A DNA stretch of 64,000 nt from RYN-230 sp963717125. GTDB lineage: Bacteria > Actinomycetota > Actinomycetes > Streptosporangiales > Streptosporangiaceae. Position 1 is the first letter of the stretch. The number at the start of each line of letters is the position of its first letter. Shown here one piece after another: positions 43,569 through 52,032 of the stretch. Made by a program: the position numbers and the translations under genes. The notes under the pieces are model-generated. The model was given only the letters and a program-made list of their open reading frames with translations, was not told the origin of the DNA and searched no databases. The stretch lies in NCBI GenBank assembly GCA_963717125.1, contig CAVQVG010000017.1:434001-498000 (forward strand), given 5' to 3'.

Positions 43569-43612
43569 CCGGCCGCCTGGGGTGCACCGGAGCGTGTCCG
43601 GTATGCGGCCGG
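43569..43612 (-). promoter_or_regulatory. Inverted repeat in the GH51 to binding-protein spacer
   Basis: An 8-bp perfect pair CCGGCCGC (43569-43576) / GCGGCCGG (43605-43612) stands in the 99-base gap just after the GH51 stop. It may be an attenuator or an mRNA-processing/stabilising hairpin that sets different levels for the enzyme and the abundant binding protein. Confidence 0.4.
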
Positions 43613-43619
43613 GGGACGG

Positions 43620-45101
43620 TCACCCGCCGGCTGTCACCGCTTCGACCACGGTGAACGACTGGGGCGGGAGGGTGAGGGTGAGCACTGCCCCCTTCGGGGT
43701 TTCCGACCCCTCCTCCAGGCAGGCACCCTCGACATCGGGCAGCACGCGGGCGCCCGGCCCACGTTCCGCGGTGACGGTCGCGACCTGTGCGTCGCCGTCG
43801 AAGGCCAGGTCGCGCACGGTGATCTCGACGGTTTCCGGCTCGTCCGGATTGCGGTTGACCAGGGTCAGCGAGAGTTTGCCGCGGTCGGCGGAGGCGGTGG
43901 CGGCCGCGTCCACCATGGTGAACGGACCCAGGTCGGCGACCCGGTGCGGCCACCGGCTGTGCCGCTCCTCGCCCAGTGGGCTGATCTTGGGAGCGCTCAC
44001 ATTAACGTCCACCGCCGCGTCCAGGGCGGCTTTGGCGTGCAACAGCACCGGGTAGTAGATGGGCTGGGTGGCCAGCGTCTCCGGGCTCGTCACGATGGGG
44101 GCGATGGCGTTCACCATTTGGGCCAGGTTGGCCATCCGGACCCAGGCGCTGTTCCGGATGAAGATGTTCAGGTAGGTGGCGACGGCCAGGGCATCGGGGA
44201 AGTCGTAACGCTCCTCCAGCGCGCCGCCCGGCTCCCGGTACCAGACGTTCCATTCGTCGTAGGCGATCCGCGGCGGGGTAGCGATCTTCTTCACGTAGGC
44301 CGCCCGCTCGATCAGCGCCCGGGTGACCCGTATCGCGCGCTCGGCCTGGTGCGGCTGCAGCACGTTGGTCCAGTAGTCGTCCGACCCGGTGTAGATGTGC
44401 AGCGAGTGGTAGTTGACCAGCGGGGCCATCCCGTCGATGACCACCCGGTCCCAGTCGTTCCAGCCGTTCATCCCGCAGCTGACGAGCTTGGCCTGCGGGT
44501 CGAGCATCTTGATGGCCCGGGCCCAGCGGGTCGCGGTGCGCACGTACTCCTCGGCGGACACCGCGCCGACCTGCCAGTCGCCGTACATCTCGTTGCCCAG
44601 GCCCCAGTACCGCACCCGGTAGGGGTCGGGGTGCCCGTTGGCCCGCCTGCGGTCGGCCCAGGCCGTGTCGCCGCCCCCGTTGCAGTACTCGACCCAGGCC
44701 AGCGCCTCTTCCAGCGTTCCGGTGCCCATGTTCAGGCAGATGTACGGCTCGGTGCCGAGCTGCTGGCAGTAGGCCAGGAACTCGTCCGTGCCGAACCGGT
44801 TGGACTCCTCTCCGCCCCAGGCCAGCTCCGGCCGCCGCGGCCGGCTGTCCTTCGGGCCGATGCCGTCGGCCCAGTGGTAGTTGCTCACGAAGTTGCCGCC
44901 CGGCCAGCGCAGTACGCCCATCCGGAGCTCGCGGAGCAGCCCCATGACGTCTTTGCGGAACCCGTTCTCGTCGGCCAGCGGGGAGCCCTCGTCGTACAGC
45001 CCGCCGTAGATGCAGCGGCCGAGATGCTCGACGAAGCCGCCGAAGACGTTGCGGTCCACGGTGCCGAGCTGGCGGGCAGGATCCACCACGATCCGGGTCA
45101 C
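43620..45101 (-). CDS. Alpha-L-arabinofuranosidase, GH51
   Basis: 493 residues, no signal peptide. GH51 signatures are complete: RWPGGNFVSNYHW, acid/base Glu171 in GLGNEMYG and nucleophile Glu283 in YDEWNVWY, followed by the C-terminal beta domain. It releases arabinose from alpha-linked arabino-oligosaccharides inside the cell after import. GTG 45101 overlaps the LacI stop (GTGA) and has an AGGAGG Shine-Dalgarno. The gene order lacI, GH51, binding protein, permeases, ATPase indicates one regulated operon. Confidence 0.95.
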   Translation of the reverse strand: MTRIVVDPARQLGTVDRNVFGGFVEHLGRCIYGGLYDEGSPLADENGFRKDVMGLLRELRMGVLRWPGGNFVSNYHWADGIGPKDSRPRRPELAWGGEESNRFGTDEFLAYCQQLGTEPYICLNMGTGTLEEALAWVEYCNGGGDTAWADRRRANGHPDPYRVRYWGLGNEMYGDWQVGAVSAEEYVRTATRWARAIKMLDPQAKLVSCGMNGWNDWDRVVIDGMAPLVNYHSLHIYTGSDDYWTNVLQPHQAERAIRVTRALIERAAYVKKIATPPRIAYDEWNVWYREPGGALEERYDFPDALAVATYLNIFIRNSAWVRMANLAQMVNAIAPIVTSPETLATQPIYYPVLLHAKAALDAAVDVNVSAPKISPLGEERHSRWPHRVADLGPFTMVDAAATASADRGKLSLTLVNRNPDEPETVEITVRDLAFDGDAQVATVTAERGPGARVLPDVEGACLEEGSETPKGAVLTLTLPPQSFTVVEAVTAGG

Positions 45102-46165
45102 GAGTCCTCCTGGTCGGTTGCGCTTTTCTGAGCCCTGGCGCTAGTTGTGGTGGCGCGCCCCCCGCACGATTCGCGCACGATCAGCTCGACCGGCAGCCGC
45201 ACCGGGGCCTCCGGCGGGGTCTCCCCGGCGATGCTGTGCAGCAGCAGTTCCACGGCCTGCTCGCCGGTCTCCGCGAACGGCACCCGCAGCGAGGACAGCG
45301 GCGGCATCAGGTACTCGGCGAACGGCATGTCGTCACAGCCGACCACGGCGACGTCCCCGGGGACCCGGCGGCCGGCCGCGGCCAGCGCGCTGAGCACGCC
45401 GATGGCCATCGTGTCGCTGTGCACGAAGATCGCGGTCATCTCCCGGTCCCGCTCCAGCAGCAGCCGGGTGGCGGCGGCCGCGGTGCCCGGCGTCCAGTCC
45501 GCTTCGACGGCCAGGTCCTCGCCCGGCTCGATGCCCGCTGCGCGCAGCGCGTCCTCGTAGCCGTGCAGCCGGCTGCGCACCACGTGCCGGCGGAACGGGC
45601 CGGTGACGGTGCCGATCGAGGTGTGCCCGAGCCGGATCAGATGCTCGGTGGCGGTCCGGGCCCCGGCCCGGTGGTTGGAGCCGACCAGCGGGACGCCGCC
45701 GCCCGGCACGTGGTGCAGGCTCACCGACGGCACGTACCGGCGGAGCATGTCGGCCACCTTGGTATCGCCCTCGAGCTGCGGGGCGGCGGCGATGACCCCG
45801 TCCACCCGGCGGTCGATCAGCATCTGCACCACGGCCGCGCCGTCCCGGCCGTCGTCGGCCAGGTTGCCGACCAGGACCGCGTGCCCGTGCTTGCGCGCGG
45901 TGCGCTCGGCCGCCACCGCGAACTGGGACAGCGCGCCATCGGTGATGTCCCCGGCGACCAGCCCGATGGTGGCGGTGGACTGCTGCACCAGGCTGCGCGC
46001 GACGCTGTTCGGCCGGTAGCCCAGGCTGTCCGCCACGGCCATGATGCGGGCCGCGGTCTCCGCCGACACCCGCACGTTGCCGCCGTTGAGCACCTTGCTC
46101 GCGGTCTGGAAGCTGACCCCGGCCCGGGCCGCGACTTCCTTGATCGAGACATACCGACGCGCCAT
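45098..46165 (-). CDS. LacI-family regulator of the GH51/ABC operon
   Basis: 355 residues. The HTH starts at residue 5 (VSIKEVAARAGVS, FQTASKVLNGG) and is followed by a periplasmic-binding-protein-like effector domain (VVGCDDMPFAEYLMPPLSS). ATG 46165 with AAGGAC ahead. It is the first gene of the operon and translationally coupled to GH51. CGAACGTTCG, 36 bases upstream of the start, is the likely autoregulatory operator. Confidence 0.93.
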   Translation of the reverse strand: MARRYVSIKEVAARAGVSFQTASKVLNGGNVRVSAETAARIMAVADSLGYRPNSVARSLVQQSTATIGLVAGDITDGALSQFAVAAERTARKHGHAVLVGNLADDGRDGAAVVQMLIDRRVDGVIAAAPQLEGDTKVADMLRRYVPSVSLHHVPGGGVPLVGSNHRAGARTATEHLIRLGHTSIGTVTGPFRRHVVRSRLHGYEDALRAAGIEPGEDLAVEADWTPGTAAAATRLLLERDREMTAIFVHSDTMAIGVLSALAAAGRRVPGDVAVVGCDDMPFAEYLMPPLSSLRVPFAETGEQAVELLLHSIAGETPPEAPVRLPVELIVRESCGGRATTTSARAQKSATDQEDS

Positions 46166-46200
46166 GACGTCCTTGCCGTGACCTGGTTCGTCGTGATGAA

Positions 46201-46210
46201 CGAACGTTCG
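46201..46210. promoter_or_regulatory. CGAACGTTCG palindrome, first copy (LacI/GH51 promoter)
   Basis: This perfect 10-bp palindrome with a central CG, as in LacI-family operators, lies 36 bases upstream of the LacI start. An identical copy sits 172 bases further upstream. Confidence 0.5.
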
Positions 46211-46381
46211 CCTAGACGGTAAAGTTTGCCCTGACTTGCAGTCAAGACACGGTTCGGTCACGGTTTCGGTGCATTACCGCCGGTAGTAGCCGTATTGCGA
46301 GCTTATTTCCGCAGGCCCGGGCGGGTCGCGCGGGAACCTGAGCCGTCCTGCCGCACCGTGAGGCAAAGGTTTTACTCGGGC

Positions 46382-46402
46382 CGAACGTTCGCGCAAGCGC
46401 TT
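46382..46402. promoter_or_regulatory. CGAACGTTCG second copy plus AAGCGCTT palindrome
   Basis: 46382-46391 repeats the 10-bp palindrome found at 46201. 46395-46402 is AAGCGCTT, the core of many actinomycete LacI-family sites and also present in the GH127 promoter. The pair may allow DNA looping over the lacI-GH51 promoter. The rest of the 46211-46524 interval contains no gene. Confidence 0.45.
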
Positions 46403-46408
46403 ACCGGC

Positions 46409-46474
46409 GCCCGGGCTCGGCGCCCGGCCGCCGCCGCCCGGGCTCGGCGCCCGGCCGCCGCCGCCCGGGCTCGG
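46409..46474. repeat. 27-bp GC-only tandem repeat, 2.4 copies
   Basis: Units at 46409-46435 and 46436-46462 are identical (GCCCGGGCTCGGCGCCCGGC start), and a 12-base partial third copy follows. It lies in the intergenic region between the araA terminator and the lacI-GH51 promoter. Confidence 0.85.
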
Positions 46475-46524
46475 GGCCCCGCCGTCGGCGCCACCCGCCG
46501 CCAGCCCGGCCGGCCCGCAACGCT

Positions 46525-46574
46525 CGTGATCAAACGTTTGGTGTCGCTATAGCGACACCAAACCCATGATCACG
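46525..46574. terminator. Fifty-base hairpin after araA
   Basis: A perfect 26-bp palindrome (46537-46562; TTTGGTGTCGC-TATA-GCGACACCAAA) is nested inside an outer CGTGATCA/TGATCACG pair (46525-46532, 46567-46574). It lies 57 bases beyond the araA stop on the minus strand. It fits a terminator; its A/T-containing core and embedded CAAACGTTTG palindrome mean a protein-binding role is also possible. Confidence 0.6.
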
Positions 46575-46630
46575 GGAGCCTCCCGAGCTACGTCCTATTA
46601 CTACGAACCGGGGCGGCTGCGAACCCAGCG

Positions 46631-48028
46631 TCAGACCTGGACGAACTCGATGCCGGCCAGGTCGCAGAACACCTTCCAGTCGGCGGCGTGGTGGCCCAGG
46701 TTCATCACCTCGTGGTGCGGGCCACCCGCGGCCAGCCAGCCGTTGAGGCAGGCCCGCACCCCGGACGCGGGCCGGAACTGGCCGTAGGGCATCTCCAGCG
46801 CGGGCAGCTCCTGGCTGTCCAGGTTCTCGCCTTCGGCGCAGACCAGCCGCCACCGGGTGCCCTCCAGGGAGACCAGCGTGGCCAGCGTGGCCGGGCCGGG
46901 CTGGTACTGGAACAGGAACGTGGGCGGGTCGGCCAGCCGCCCGATGCCCAGCGGGCGCTTGATCAGCTTGACCGGCCGGTCGGTCCGGGCGATCTTCCAG
47001 TTGCCCTCGCCCATGTGGCTCTGCAGGATCGAGTCGGACGGGAAGTCCATCGCGTACATCTCGGTGAAGTGCGCGTCGCCGATCAGCTGGTGGCCCGCGT
47101 AGACCAGGCAGGCGGTGAGCACGTCGCCCTCGGCCGCGTACCCGTAGCCCTTGGCCATCAGCGACGAGGCCGCGGCCAGCGGCAGCCGGCTGAACCGGCC
47201 GTCCTCGCCGATCGCGTCGAAGTGCGCGGTGTACGCGCCGAACCCGCGCTCGACCAGGATCTGCTCGATGGCCACCTGCATCCGGGCGTGGTCGGCCCGT
47301 TCCTCCGCGGACAGCCGGGGGTCGATCTCGAAGTTCTCGTCCTCGAACGCGATCACGTCGGCGATCTGCGTGTCCGTGACGGCCTGCATGCCGCGGTACA
47401 TGTCGCCCTGCGCGACGGCCAGGATCTCCGGGCCGAGCGAGCGGATCAGCGCCGACTCGTCCACCCGGATGTCGCCCATGTCGTTCATCGCGTAGCCGAA
47501 GATCGCCGTCTTCAGCGACTTCAACGCCGTGATCGCGCTGGCGGCCCGGGCGAACCGGCCCACGTCCACTTTGAACTGCTCGCTCTTCCAGTCGTCGGTC
47601 AGCACCGCGAACCGCCTGCCCGCGCGGACCATGGCGTTGGCCGTGTCCTGGGCCCCGTGCACGCCCTGGTTGTAGGTCATGTCCGCCATGTCCCAGGCCG
47701 GCGTCACGTTCGGCTCGGGCTGGATGTTGGCCATCAGCACCGGCAGCCGGGACTCGGTCAGCAGCCGGGCCACCCGCATGGCCGGCCCGTAGGTCAGCAT
47801 GACCACCATGACCCCGTCGAGGTCCGCGTTCTCGAACTCGCGCATCGCGCGGACCGCGTCCTCCCGGTACTTGATCGCCTTGCTCGGGATGAACTCCCCG
47901 ACGTCCGCGAGGTGGGCGGCCAGTTCCGCCGCGTAGCCCTCCTGGCGCTGCGCGATGCCCGGAATCATGTCGTCATACAGGTCCTGCATGACGCCAAGGA
48001 TCCCGATCCGAGGCTTCCGTCCGGTCAT
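46631..48028 (-). CDS. araA: L-arabinose isomerase-type protein
   Basis: 465 residues of the L-fucose/L-arabinose isomerase fold: GILGVMQDLYDDMIPGI start, LTYGPAMRVARLL, QPEPNVTPAWDMADMTYNQGVHG, and the C-terminal GWLAAGGPHHEVMNLG. It converts L-arabinose to L-ribulose. It belongs to the actinomycete AraA group, somewhat divergent from E. coli AraA, but linkage to araB and araD makes the assignment firm. ATG 48028 with GAAGGG Shine-Dalgarno. Last gene of the araBDA operon. Confidence 0.9.
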   Translation of the reverse strand: MTGRKPRIGILGVMQDLYDDMIPGIAQRQEGYAAELAAHLADVGEFIPSKAIKYREDAVRAMREFENADLDGVMVVMLTYGPAMRVARLLTESRLPVLMANIQPEPNVTPAWDMADMTYNQGVHGAQDTANAMVRAGRRFAVLTDDWKSEQFKVDVGRFARAASAITALKSLKTAIFGYAMNDMGDIRVDESALIRSLGPEILAVAQGDMYRGMQAVTDTQIADVIAFEDENFEIDPRLSAEERADHARMQVAIEQILVERGFGAYTAHFDAIGEDGRFSRLPLAAASSLMAKGYGYAAEGDVLTACLVYAGHQLIGDAHFTEMYAMDFPSDSILQSHMGEGNWKIARTDRPVKLIKRPLGIGRLADPPTFLFQYQPGPATLATLVSLEGTRWRLVCAEGENLDSQELPALEMPYGQFRPASGVRACLNGWLAAGGPHHEVMNLGHHAADWKVFCDLAGIEFVQV

Positions 48029-48087
48029 GGCAACCCTTCTCACTTTCTTAACGCTCGGCTGATGGAACTGCCGTCGGGCCCGCGCGG

Positions 48088-48771
48088 TCAGCGCTGGCCG
48101 TACTGCTCCGTATAGCGCTTGTGCAGCGCGTCGATCTGGTCGGGCTTGAGGGGTTCGAGGCCGCCGTAGGCCCGGGCCAGGTGCACCGTCCTGGCCACGT
48201 CCTCGCACATCACCGCGGCCTTGACCGCGGCCCGGGCGGTGCCGCCGATGGTGAACACGCCGTGGCTGCGCATCAGCACGGCGGGGGAGCGGTGCCCGGT
48301 CAGCGTGCCCACGATGCCGCGGCCGATCTCATCGCTGCCGATCAGCGCGAACGGGCCGAGCGGGATCTCGCCCCCGAACTCGTCGGCCATCGCGGTGATC
48401 ACGCACGGGATGGCCTCGCCGCGGGCCGCCCACGCGGTGGCGTAGCTGGAGTGCGTGTGCACCACGCCGCCCACCTGCGGCATGTGCCGGTAGACGTAGG
48501 CGTGTGTGGCGGTGTCGCTGGACGGGCTGTAGCCGTCCTCCACCGGCTGCCCGTCCAGGTCGCAGAGCACCATGTTGCCCGGGGTCAGGTCGGGGTAGGC
48601 CACGCCGCTCGGCTTGATCACCATCAGGTCAGTGCCGGGCACCCGCGCGGACACGTTGCCCGAGGTCCAGGCGACCAGGTTGTTCTCCACCAGCGCCGCG
48701 TGCAGGGCGTAGACCTCGGCGCGGGTGTGCGAGATGGCCGCGCTGATCGCGTGCTCGCTCGCGCTGCTCAC
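48088..48771 (-). CDS. araD: L-ribulose-5-phosphate 4-epimerase
   Basis: 227 residues of the class II aldolase/epimerase fold. The substrate loop TSGNVSARVPG, IKPSGVAYPDL, zinc ligands in VVHTHSSYATAWA and LMRSHGVFTIGG are all present. It produces D-xylulose-5-phosphate from L-ribulose-5-phosphate. GTG 48771 overlaps the araB stop (GTGA). Its product is the substrate of the phosphoketolase encoded at 21940-24429. Confidence 0.95.
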   Translation of the reverse strand: MSSASEHAISAAISHTRAEVYALHAALVENNLVAWTSGNVSARVPGTDLMVIKPSGVAYPDLTPGNMVLCDLDGQPVEDGYSPSSDTATHAYVYRHMPQVGGVVHTHSSYATAWAARGEAIPCVITAMADEFGGEIPLGPFALIGSDEIGRGIVGTLTGHRSPAVLMRSHGVFTIGGTARAAVKAAVMCEDVARTVHLARAYGGLEPLKPDQIDALHKRYTEQYGQR

Positions 48772-50531
48772 GGGCCGGTCCTTTCCTCGGTGTGGTCATT
48801 GGCGTAGGCCTGCTGCCGGCCGGGCTCGGCCGCCAGCACCCGGTCGCGCAGCGCGCGGAGCCGGTGCATGACCTCGTTGCCGCCCCGGCCGAAGTAGTCG
48901 TGCAGCCGGGTGTACTCGGCGTACATCTCGTCGTACACGTCGGCGCTGGCCTCGTCGGGGGTGTACACGTCGGCCCGCTTCCCGCCCATCGCGGCGGCCG
49001 CGGCGGGCACGTCCGGGTAACCGCCCGCGGCCACCGCCGCGTGGATGGCCGAGCCGAGTGCCGAGCCCTGCTCGGAGACGATCACGCTGAGCGGGCGGCG
49101 CAGCACGTCCGCGTAGACCTGCATCACGAACGAGTCCTTGAGCAGGCCGCCTGCCACCACGAACTCGGTGACGTCGAGGCCGGCCGCGTGGTAGCTGTCG
49201 ATGATCACCCGGGTGCCGAACGCGGTCGCCTCGACCAGCGCCCGGTAGATGTCCGGTGGCCGGGTGGCCAGGGTCAGCCCGACGATGGCGCCGGACAGGT
49301 GATGGTCCACGAGCACCGAGCGGTTCCCGTTCAGCCAGTCCAGCGCGATCAGGCCGTGCGCACCGGCCGGCTGCCCGGCCGCCTCCGCGGCTAGCCGGTC
49401 GAACAGGGAGACGCCCCGGCGGGCCGCTTCGTCGCGGTAGGAGGCCGGCACGGCGTGGTCGAGAAACCAGGCGAAGATGTCGCCGACGCCGCTCTGCCCG
49501 GCCTCGTAGCCGAACTCGCCGGCCACGATCCCCCCATCCACGACCCCGCACATGCCGGGCACCTCGGCCAAGGTGGTGGCGTTCATCACGTGACATGTCG
49601 ACGTGCCCATGATCGCTACCATCTGGCCGGGTGCGATGGCGTTGGCGGCGGGCGGGGTGACGTGCGCGTCCACGTTGCCGACCGCGACCGCGATGCCTTC
49701 CGGCAGGCCGGTCCAGCCGGCCGCCTCGGCGGTCAGCGAGCCGGCCCGCGCGCCGAGCGGGCTGACCGGGTGGGCCAGCTTGTCCTCGGCGAAGCCGGCG
49801 AACCGCGGGTTCAGCGCGGCCAGGTAGTCCCGCGACGGGTAGTGGCCGTCCTGGTAGATGCCCTTGTACCCGGCGGTGCAGGCGTTCCGGGTCTCGGTGC
49901 CGCAGAGCTGCCAGATGATCCAGTCGGCCGCCTCGATCCAGCGCTCGGCCTGCTCGTAGATGTCCGGGTCCTCCTCCAGCAACTGCAGCGCCTTGGCGAA
50001 CTGCCACTCGGAGGAGATCTTGCCGCCGTACCGGGCGATCCACGGCTCGCCGCGAACGCGCGCCAGCGCGTTGATCCGGTCCGCCTGCGGCTGGGCGGCG
50101 TGGTGCTTCCACAGCTTGACGTAAGCGTGCGGGCGGCCGGCCAGGCTGGGAAGCTGGCATAGCGGGGTGCCGTCGCGCCGCACGGGCAGCACCGTGCACG
50201 CGGTGAAGTCGGTGCCGATGCCGATGACCCGGGCCGGGTCGATGCCCGCCGCCTGGATCGCGGCCGGCACCGCCTGGCGGAGCACCTCCCGGTAGTCCTC
50301 CGGGTCCTGCAGGGCCCAGTCCGGCGGCAGCGGGTCGCTGGTCGCGGCCAGCTTGTCGTCCATCACGCCGTGCGGGTACTGGCAGACCGCGGAGCCGACC
50401 TCGGCGCCGTCGCTGACCCGGACGACCACGGCCCGGCCGGACAGCGTGCCGTAATCCACGCCCACCACGTAGCTGTCTGCGGCGGCCCCGTCCGGGTGAG
50501 CTTCGTCACGGTGAGCGCTAACAGTCATCAT
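48768..50531 (-). CDS. araB: L-ribulokinase
   Basis: 587 residues of the FGGY kinase family: VVGVDYGTLSGRAVV phosphate loop, GIGTDFTACTVLPV, GTSTCHVM and the C-terminal VVAGGLLKDSFVMQ ATP-binding motif. It phosphorylates L-ribulose. ATG 50531 or the adjacent ATG 50528 (better spaced from CAGGAC) begins the protein. Codons about 3-7 contain a near-perfect LacI-family operator sequence. It lies 29 bases after the lacI stop. Confidence 0.95.
   Translation of the reverse strand: MMTVSAHRDEAHPDGAAADSYVVGVDYGTLSGRAVVVRVSDGAEVGSAVCQYPHGVMDDKLAATSDPLPPDWALQDPEDYREVLRQAVPAAIQAAGIDPARVIGIGTDFTACTVLPVRRDGTPLCQLPSLAGRPHAYVKLWKHHAAQPQADRINALARVRGEPWIARYGGKISSEWQFAKALQLLEEDPDIYEQAERWIEAADWIIWQLCGTETRNACTAGYKGIYQDGHYPSRDYLAALNPRFAGFAEDKLAHPVSPLGARAGSLTAEAAGWTGLPEGIAVAVGNVDAHVTPPAANAIAPGQMVAIMGTSTCHVMNATTLAEVPGMCGVVDGGIVAGEFGYEAGQSGVGDIFAWFLDHAVPASYRDEAARRGVSLFDRLAAEAAGQPAGAHGLIALDWLNGNRSVLVDHHLSGAIVGLTLATRPPDIYRALVEATAFGTRVIIDSYHAAGLDVTEFVVAGGLLKDSFVMQVYADVLRRPLSVIVSEQGSALGSAIHAAVAAGGYPDVPAAAAAMGGKRADVYTPDEASADVYDEMYAEYTRLHDYFGRGGNEVMHRLRALRDRVLAAEPGRQQAYANDHTEERTGP
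50510..50523. promoter_or_regulatory. LacI-family operator-like site inside the start of araB
   Basis: On the minus strand TGTTAGCGCTCACC fits the TGTNANCGNTNACA pattern of LacI-family/cre-like operators at all but the last position. It covers the first araB codons, so a bound repressor would block transcription from lacI into araBDA. Confidence 0.45.
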
Positions 50532-50560
50532 TGTCCTGTTCTGCGAGGTTCCGGCACACG

Positions 50561-51583
50561 TCAGCTCCGGGGCGGCCCGGTGCTGGACCGTATCACCAGC
50601 TGCGGGGCGACCGGCTCGGCCGATCCAGCCTGGTCCCGGCCGTGGATCAGGCCCACCAGAGCGTCCAGCGCGCGCCGGCCCAGTTCACCGAAGTGCTGCC
50701 GGACCGTGGTCAGCGGCGGCAGGAAGTAGGCCGCCTCAGGGATGTCGTCGAAGCCGATCACGCTGACATCGTCCGGCACCCGCCGCCCCTGCTCGGACAG
50801 CGCCCGGAGCAGGCCGAGCGCCATCGGGTCGTTGGCGCAGAACACCGCGGTCACGCTGTCGTCCGTGGCGACGCGCAGGCCCAGGTCATACCCGGCGGCG
50901 GCGGACCAGTCGGCGGCCAGCAGCGGCGGCTCCTCGGCGCCCGCTTCGCGCAGCGCCTGCCGCCAGCCGTCCACCCGGGCCTGCGCGTCCAGCCAGGTGG
51001 CCGGCCCGGCCAGGTGATGCACCGTGCGGTGGCCCAGGCTGAGCAGATGCCGGGTGGCGAGGGCGGCGCCCTCGGCGTTGTCCACGGCGACCGAAGGCAC
51101 CGGCGGGCTGGTCCGGCAGCCCACCGCGAGCAGCGGGATGTCCTCCGGGACGTGGTAGAGCGCCTCCACCGCGGAGTCCTGCGGCGCGATCACGATGATG
51201 CCCTCGACGCCCTGGCCGACGAACCGGTCCACCGCCTCGAGCACCGAGCGCCGGTCCAGTTCCGGCACGCTGGCGATGGCGACGAAGTAGCTGTCCCGGG
51301 CGGCCCGCTCGATGCCGTACAGCATGGACGCGGGTCCATAGAGCGTGGTGTCGAAGCTGATCACGCCGAGGGTGTGGGTGCGCCGGGTGACGAGGGTCCG
51401 GGCGGCGGCGTTCGGCCGGTAACCGAGCTCGGTGATCGCGGCCAGCACCAGCGCGCGGGTCTGCGGCCGGACGTTGGGGTGATCGTTGAGCACCCGGGAG
51501 ACGGTCTGGTGGGACACCCCGGCGAGCTGCGCGACGTCGGTCATCACCGGCGGCCGGCTCCGCGTCCGCTCTGGCAGCTCCAC
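50561..51583 (-). CDS. LacI-family regulator of araBDA
   Basis: About 340 residues: HTH MTDVAQLAGVSHQTVSRVLND (near residue 14) and effector domain (VIGFDDIPEAAYFLPPLTT). Start GTG 51583 is favoured by GGGAGG five bases ahead; GTG 51589 is also in frame. It precedes araB by 29 bases on the same strand and is likely the arabinose-responsive repressor of the operon. Confidence 0.92.
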   Translation of the reverse strand: MELPERTRSRPPVMTDVAQLAGVSHQTVSRVLNDHPNVRPQTRALVLAAITELGYRPNAAARTLVTRRTHTLGVISFDTTLYGPASMLYGIERAARDSYFVAIASVPELDRRSVLEAVDRFVGQGVEGIIVIAPQDSAVEALYHVPEDIPLLAVGCRTSPPVPSVAVDNAEGAALATRHLLSLGHRTVHHLAGPATWLDAQARVDGWRQALREAGAEEPPLLAADWSAAAGYDLGLRVATDDSVTAVFCANDPMALGLLRALSEQGRRVPDDVSVIGFDDIPEAAYFLPPLTTVRQHFGELGRRALDALVGLIHGRDQAGSAEPVAPQLVIRSSTGPPRS

Positions 51584-51800
51584 GCCCACCTCCCTCGCTC
51601 GTCGCTGGCCGCCGGCCCGCTGGCCGGCCCGCTGGCGGCCCCGCTGACCGGCCCGCTGGCCCGGCGCCCGGCCGCCCCGCCATCCGCCGCCGCGCCGGAT
51701 GCCGGCTGGCCTGGCTGCCTAGCCACGGCCGCCCACCATCAGGCTGGGCCGCCACGGTCGCGGCGGGCACAGTTCCGGTGCGCCCGGTGCCCGTGGGCAC

Positions 51801-51860
51801 GGTTCCGGTCGGCACGGTTCCGGTCGGCACGGTTCCGGTCGGCACGGTTCCGGTCGGCAC
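51801..51860. repeat. 15-bp tandem repeat, four perfect copies
   Basis: GGTTCCGGTCGGCAC is repeated four times without mismatch (51801-51815 to 51846-51860), with degenerate copies on both sides. It lies in the long leader of lacI-araBDA. Units abut with no spacer, so it is not CRISPR. The rest of 51590-52032 (443 bases) contains only GC-rich low-complexity DNA and the operator at 51967. Confidence 0.9.
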
Positions 51861-51966
51861 GGTGCCGCCGGGCAGGTGTGCCCTGTCGGGGACGGTCCCG
51901 ATTCCGCACCTGGTCGCCCCCAATTTAGACGCACGTAAGCAAACCCCGGTCTAATGCTGGAGAGAT

Positions 51967-51980
51967 TGTTATCGTTCACA
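51967..51980. promoter_or_regulatory. LacI-family operator TGTTATCGTTCACA
   Basis: The 14-mer matches TGTNANCGNTNACA completely on both strands. It sits in an A/T-richer segment 384 bases upstream of the lacI-araBDA start and 53 bases beyond the third lacI stop, marking the probable promoter of the ara operon and implying a long leader. Confidence 0.5.
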
Positions 51981-52032
51981 TCCTCCCAGGTCAAGTGTGG
52001 CCCGGCCAGTCGCGCAGCGACCGCCGTGTGCA

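Noticed and set aside
51801..51860. Regular short repeats considered as a CRISPR array
   Set aside because: Units of 15 bases abut directly with no spacers and no cas genes are present.
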